In this document: positions 38,750-39,780 of the stretch, in pieces
How positions within the stretch are numbered: the first letter of the stretch is position 1
Layout of the letters: every line of letters starts with the position of its first letter
Source: a virus
Reading direction: 5' to 3' (one strand)
Virus record (IMG/VR): IMGVR_UViG_3300033149_001697
Location: 1 to 39,780 of that record
DNA length: 39,780 nucleotides
The notes under the pieces: generated by a model
The model's input: the letters and a program-made list of their open reading frames with translations, nothing else
Database searches by the model: none
Told to the model about the DNA's origin: nothing
Made by a program: the position numbers and the translations under genes

Positions 38750-39000
38750 GAAACGAAAATATCTTAACATTAGAGGAACGACGCAATCTCGCCAACGAGA
38801 TGAAACTATCTATTATCAAACAAGAAACAGAGCTTGATTTTATTTATCGGCTCGCCAGAGAAGTCGGAAAATATCCCGAAAACGGGACACTGCTCGAATG
38901 GCTTGACGGGCTGAAAAAGAAACAGGAAAGGTTGGAAAAGATGATAATTAAATTACAGTTAAACGGGGTAGCGAGGAACGCTCGGAAGGAGAGAAAATGA
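38746..39000 (+). CDS. Helical soluble protein, 84 residues
   Basis: GTG 38746 overlaps the previous stop; AGAGGG is 10 bases upstream. No membrane span or signal. Helices LTLEERRNLANEMKLSIIKQ and EWLDGLKKKQERLEKMI suggest a small helical bundle or coiled coil. It opens the lysis/envelope module; function unknown. Confidence 0.6.
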   Translation: MRNENILTLEERRNLANEMKLSIIKQETELDFIYRLAREVGKYPENGTLLEWLDGLKKKQERLEKMIIKLQLNGVARNARKERK

Positions 39001-39305
39001 AGAAAATATTTCTGATTGCTATTGTTTTTCTTTCCAGCTGTGTCTGTATGACAAAGAGGCAATTTCGTTATTGTAAACAAACAAGTTATATAGAGGGATT
39101 AGCTGAGGCAAATAATATCTGGTTAAAATATGCGAGCAGACAAACAGCGAAAAACAAAACGAGAAACGAACAACATAAAACCGCTGTCAGTCTGGCTGGG
39201 GAAAAAGCGGCGGATAAAACAAACAAAAAGCTGGAAAAAGATATTAGAAAATTATTTGATTTTTCTGATTTGTATCTGATTATTCCGGTGAAGGAGAGAA
39301 AATGA
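38997..39305 (+). CDS. Lipoprotein, spanin-like candidate
   Basis: A 102-residue protein. MKKIFLIAIVFLSSCVCM carries a lipobox (L-S-S-C, with Cys 15). The mature region is basic, helical and polar (KLEKDIRKLFDFSDLYLIIPVKERK). Size, lipobox and location before holin-like genes fit an outer-membrane spanin, but no inner-membrane spanin with N-terminal TM and periplasmic coil is found, so it may serve another envelope function. Overlaps both neighbours by 4 bases. Confidence 0.6.
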   Translation: MKKIFLIAIVFLSSCVCMTKRQFRYCKQTSYIEGLAEANNIWLKYASRQTAKNKTRNEQHKTAVSLAGEKAADKTNKKLEKDIRKLFDFSDLYLIIPVKERK

Positions 39306-39565
39306 ACGGTGACCAATATAATCTCGGAAAAGAAATCGGCGAACTAAAAGGCGAAGTCAGGCAAGGTTTCAAGTATCTCGGTGAAAAAATAGACGGGTTA
39401 GCTGATATAACGAAAAATCAGGAAGAACGATTGCAGAAAACAGAGATATGGCAGGAGAGCCATAATGAAGTAAAGAGAGAGAAAAAATCAACGGTACTTT
39501 ACATTGTTTGGTTCGTTGCTATTCTCGGTGGGCTGACTGGTTTTATTTCGGCGGTGATAAAATAA
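39302..39565 (+). CDS. XhlA-like membrane protein
   Basis: An 87-residue protein. A soluble coiled-coil N-terminus (LGKEIGELKGEVRQGFKYLGEK) and one C-terminal membrane span (TVLYIVWFVAILGGLTGFISAVI, about 64-86) give the hemolysin XhlA/holin-associated layout. Located just before the lipoprotein and the DUF5675/holin pair across the circular junction. Probably a lysis accessory. Confidence 0.68.
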   Translation: MNGDQYNLGKEIGELKGEVRQGFKYLGEKIDGLADITKNQEERLQKTEIWQESHNEVKREKKSTVLYIVWFVAILGGLTGFISAVIK

Positions 39566-39578
39566 TGTTGGAGGCAAA

Positions 39579-39779
39579 ATGAAAAGTATTTTATTGGCGG
39601 TGTTGTTTTTTCTAAGTGGTTGCGGCACAGTCGGTTATCGGATTGCAAAAAGAACTGGCGAAGACAATTTCAGAGGCGAAGTTTACTGGAATGTTGTAGA
39701 GCTTGACCTTGATAGTTTTTGGATAAAGAAAGTAGATAGCAACGGGAAAGAGGTAAAACCTAAATTAAGATGGCCATAA
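39579..39779 (+). CDS. Small lipoprotein across the contig end
   Basis: A 66-residue protein. MKSILLAVLFFLSGCGTVGY has a good lipobox (L-S-G-C, Cys 15). The rest is short and polar with aromatic patches (NFRGEVYWNVVELDLDSFW, KPKLRWP). TTGGAGG precedes ATG 39579. Its second half is the 114-base terminal repeat, so it is complete and also partly present at 1-113. Together with the other lipoprotein it may form part of outer-membrane disruption. Confidence 0.7.
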   Translation: MKSILLAVLFFLSGCGTVGYRIAKRTGEDNFRGEVYWNVVELDLDSFWIKKVDSNGKEVKPKLRWP

Positions 39780-39780
39780 A
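39667..39780. repeat. Terminal direct repeat, right copy
   Basis: Exact copy of bases 1-114. Removing it gives a circle of 39,666 bases with continuous lysis genes. Confidence 0.95.

Overview
The window is a complete tailed-phage genome of about 39.67 kb. The first 114 bases are repeated exactly as the last 114, so the contig closes into a circle or is terminally redundant, and the lipoprotein gene at the right end runs into the left end. All recognisable genes lie on the + strand. Virion genes indicate a siphovirus-type particle: GpA-like large terminase, portal, HK97-type head genes, a tail terminator, a tail tube protein, a frameshifted tail chaperone, and a short 427-residue tape measure. 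I found no integrase, immunity repressor, tRNA, DNA polymerase, primase or helicase. A virulent lifestyle with host-driven replication is the simplest reading. Several proteins carry Sec or lipoprotein signals, which points to a diderm host. Tail-fibre repeats of the LLDGxNYDAF and GNVGIG type recall proteins I associate with Elusimicrobiota/Omnitrophota-like lineages, but this host guess is weak.

Layout. (1) 38.7-39.78 kb continuing into 0.1-0.92 kb is a lysis/envelope module: two lipoproteins, an XhlA-like membrane protein, a DUF5675-like protein and a holin. (2) 0.98-11.94 kb is the early region: VRR-NUC nuclease, MoxR AAA ATPase plus HExxH/VWA protein, Cas4-like nuclease, a probable recombination protein, a replisome-organiser-like initiator, and many small genes. 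Nine of these genes share an almost invariant ribosome-binding site, GGGGGTCA. (3) 11.98-16.11 kb is a tightly coupled operon behind its own TTGACA promoter: ParB-like, radical SAM, PP-loop ATPase, second ParB-like, and a TET-associated-type glycosyltransferase. It reads as a candidate DNA-hypermodification pathway and runs directly into the terminase genes. (4) 16.1-29.1 kb holds packaging, head and tail-tube genes, with a consensus promoter positioned so that the portal mRNA would be essentially leaderless. An MptE-like/glycosyltransferase fusion sits among the head genes. (5) 29.1-38.7 kb holds tail tip and fibres. Four consecutive putative fibre or lectin proteins begin with Sec signal peptides.

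Regulation. Two intergenic regions, upstream of the early genes and upstream of portal, share a palindrome with core TATGwCATA followed by tandem GATTAA hexamers. The early leader also has twin promoters sharing the 13-mer ATAATATGGTGTA. A hairpin at 7965-7988 displays TGACCCCC in its loop, the exact complement of the early ribosome-binding site, and could be a phage-encoded translational switch. Together these suggest an early class defined by its ribosome-binding site and a late class defined by its promoter.

Most promising for novelty: the ParB/radical SAM/PP-loop/ParB/glycosyltransferase operon, the early-RBS motif with its complementary hairpin, and the signal-peptide-bearing tail fibres.
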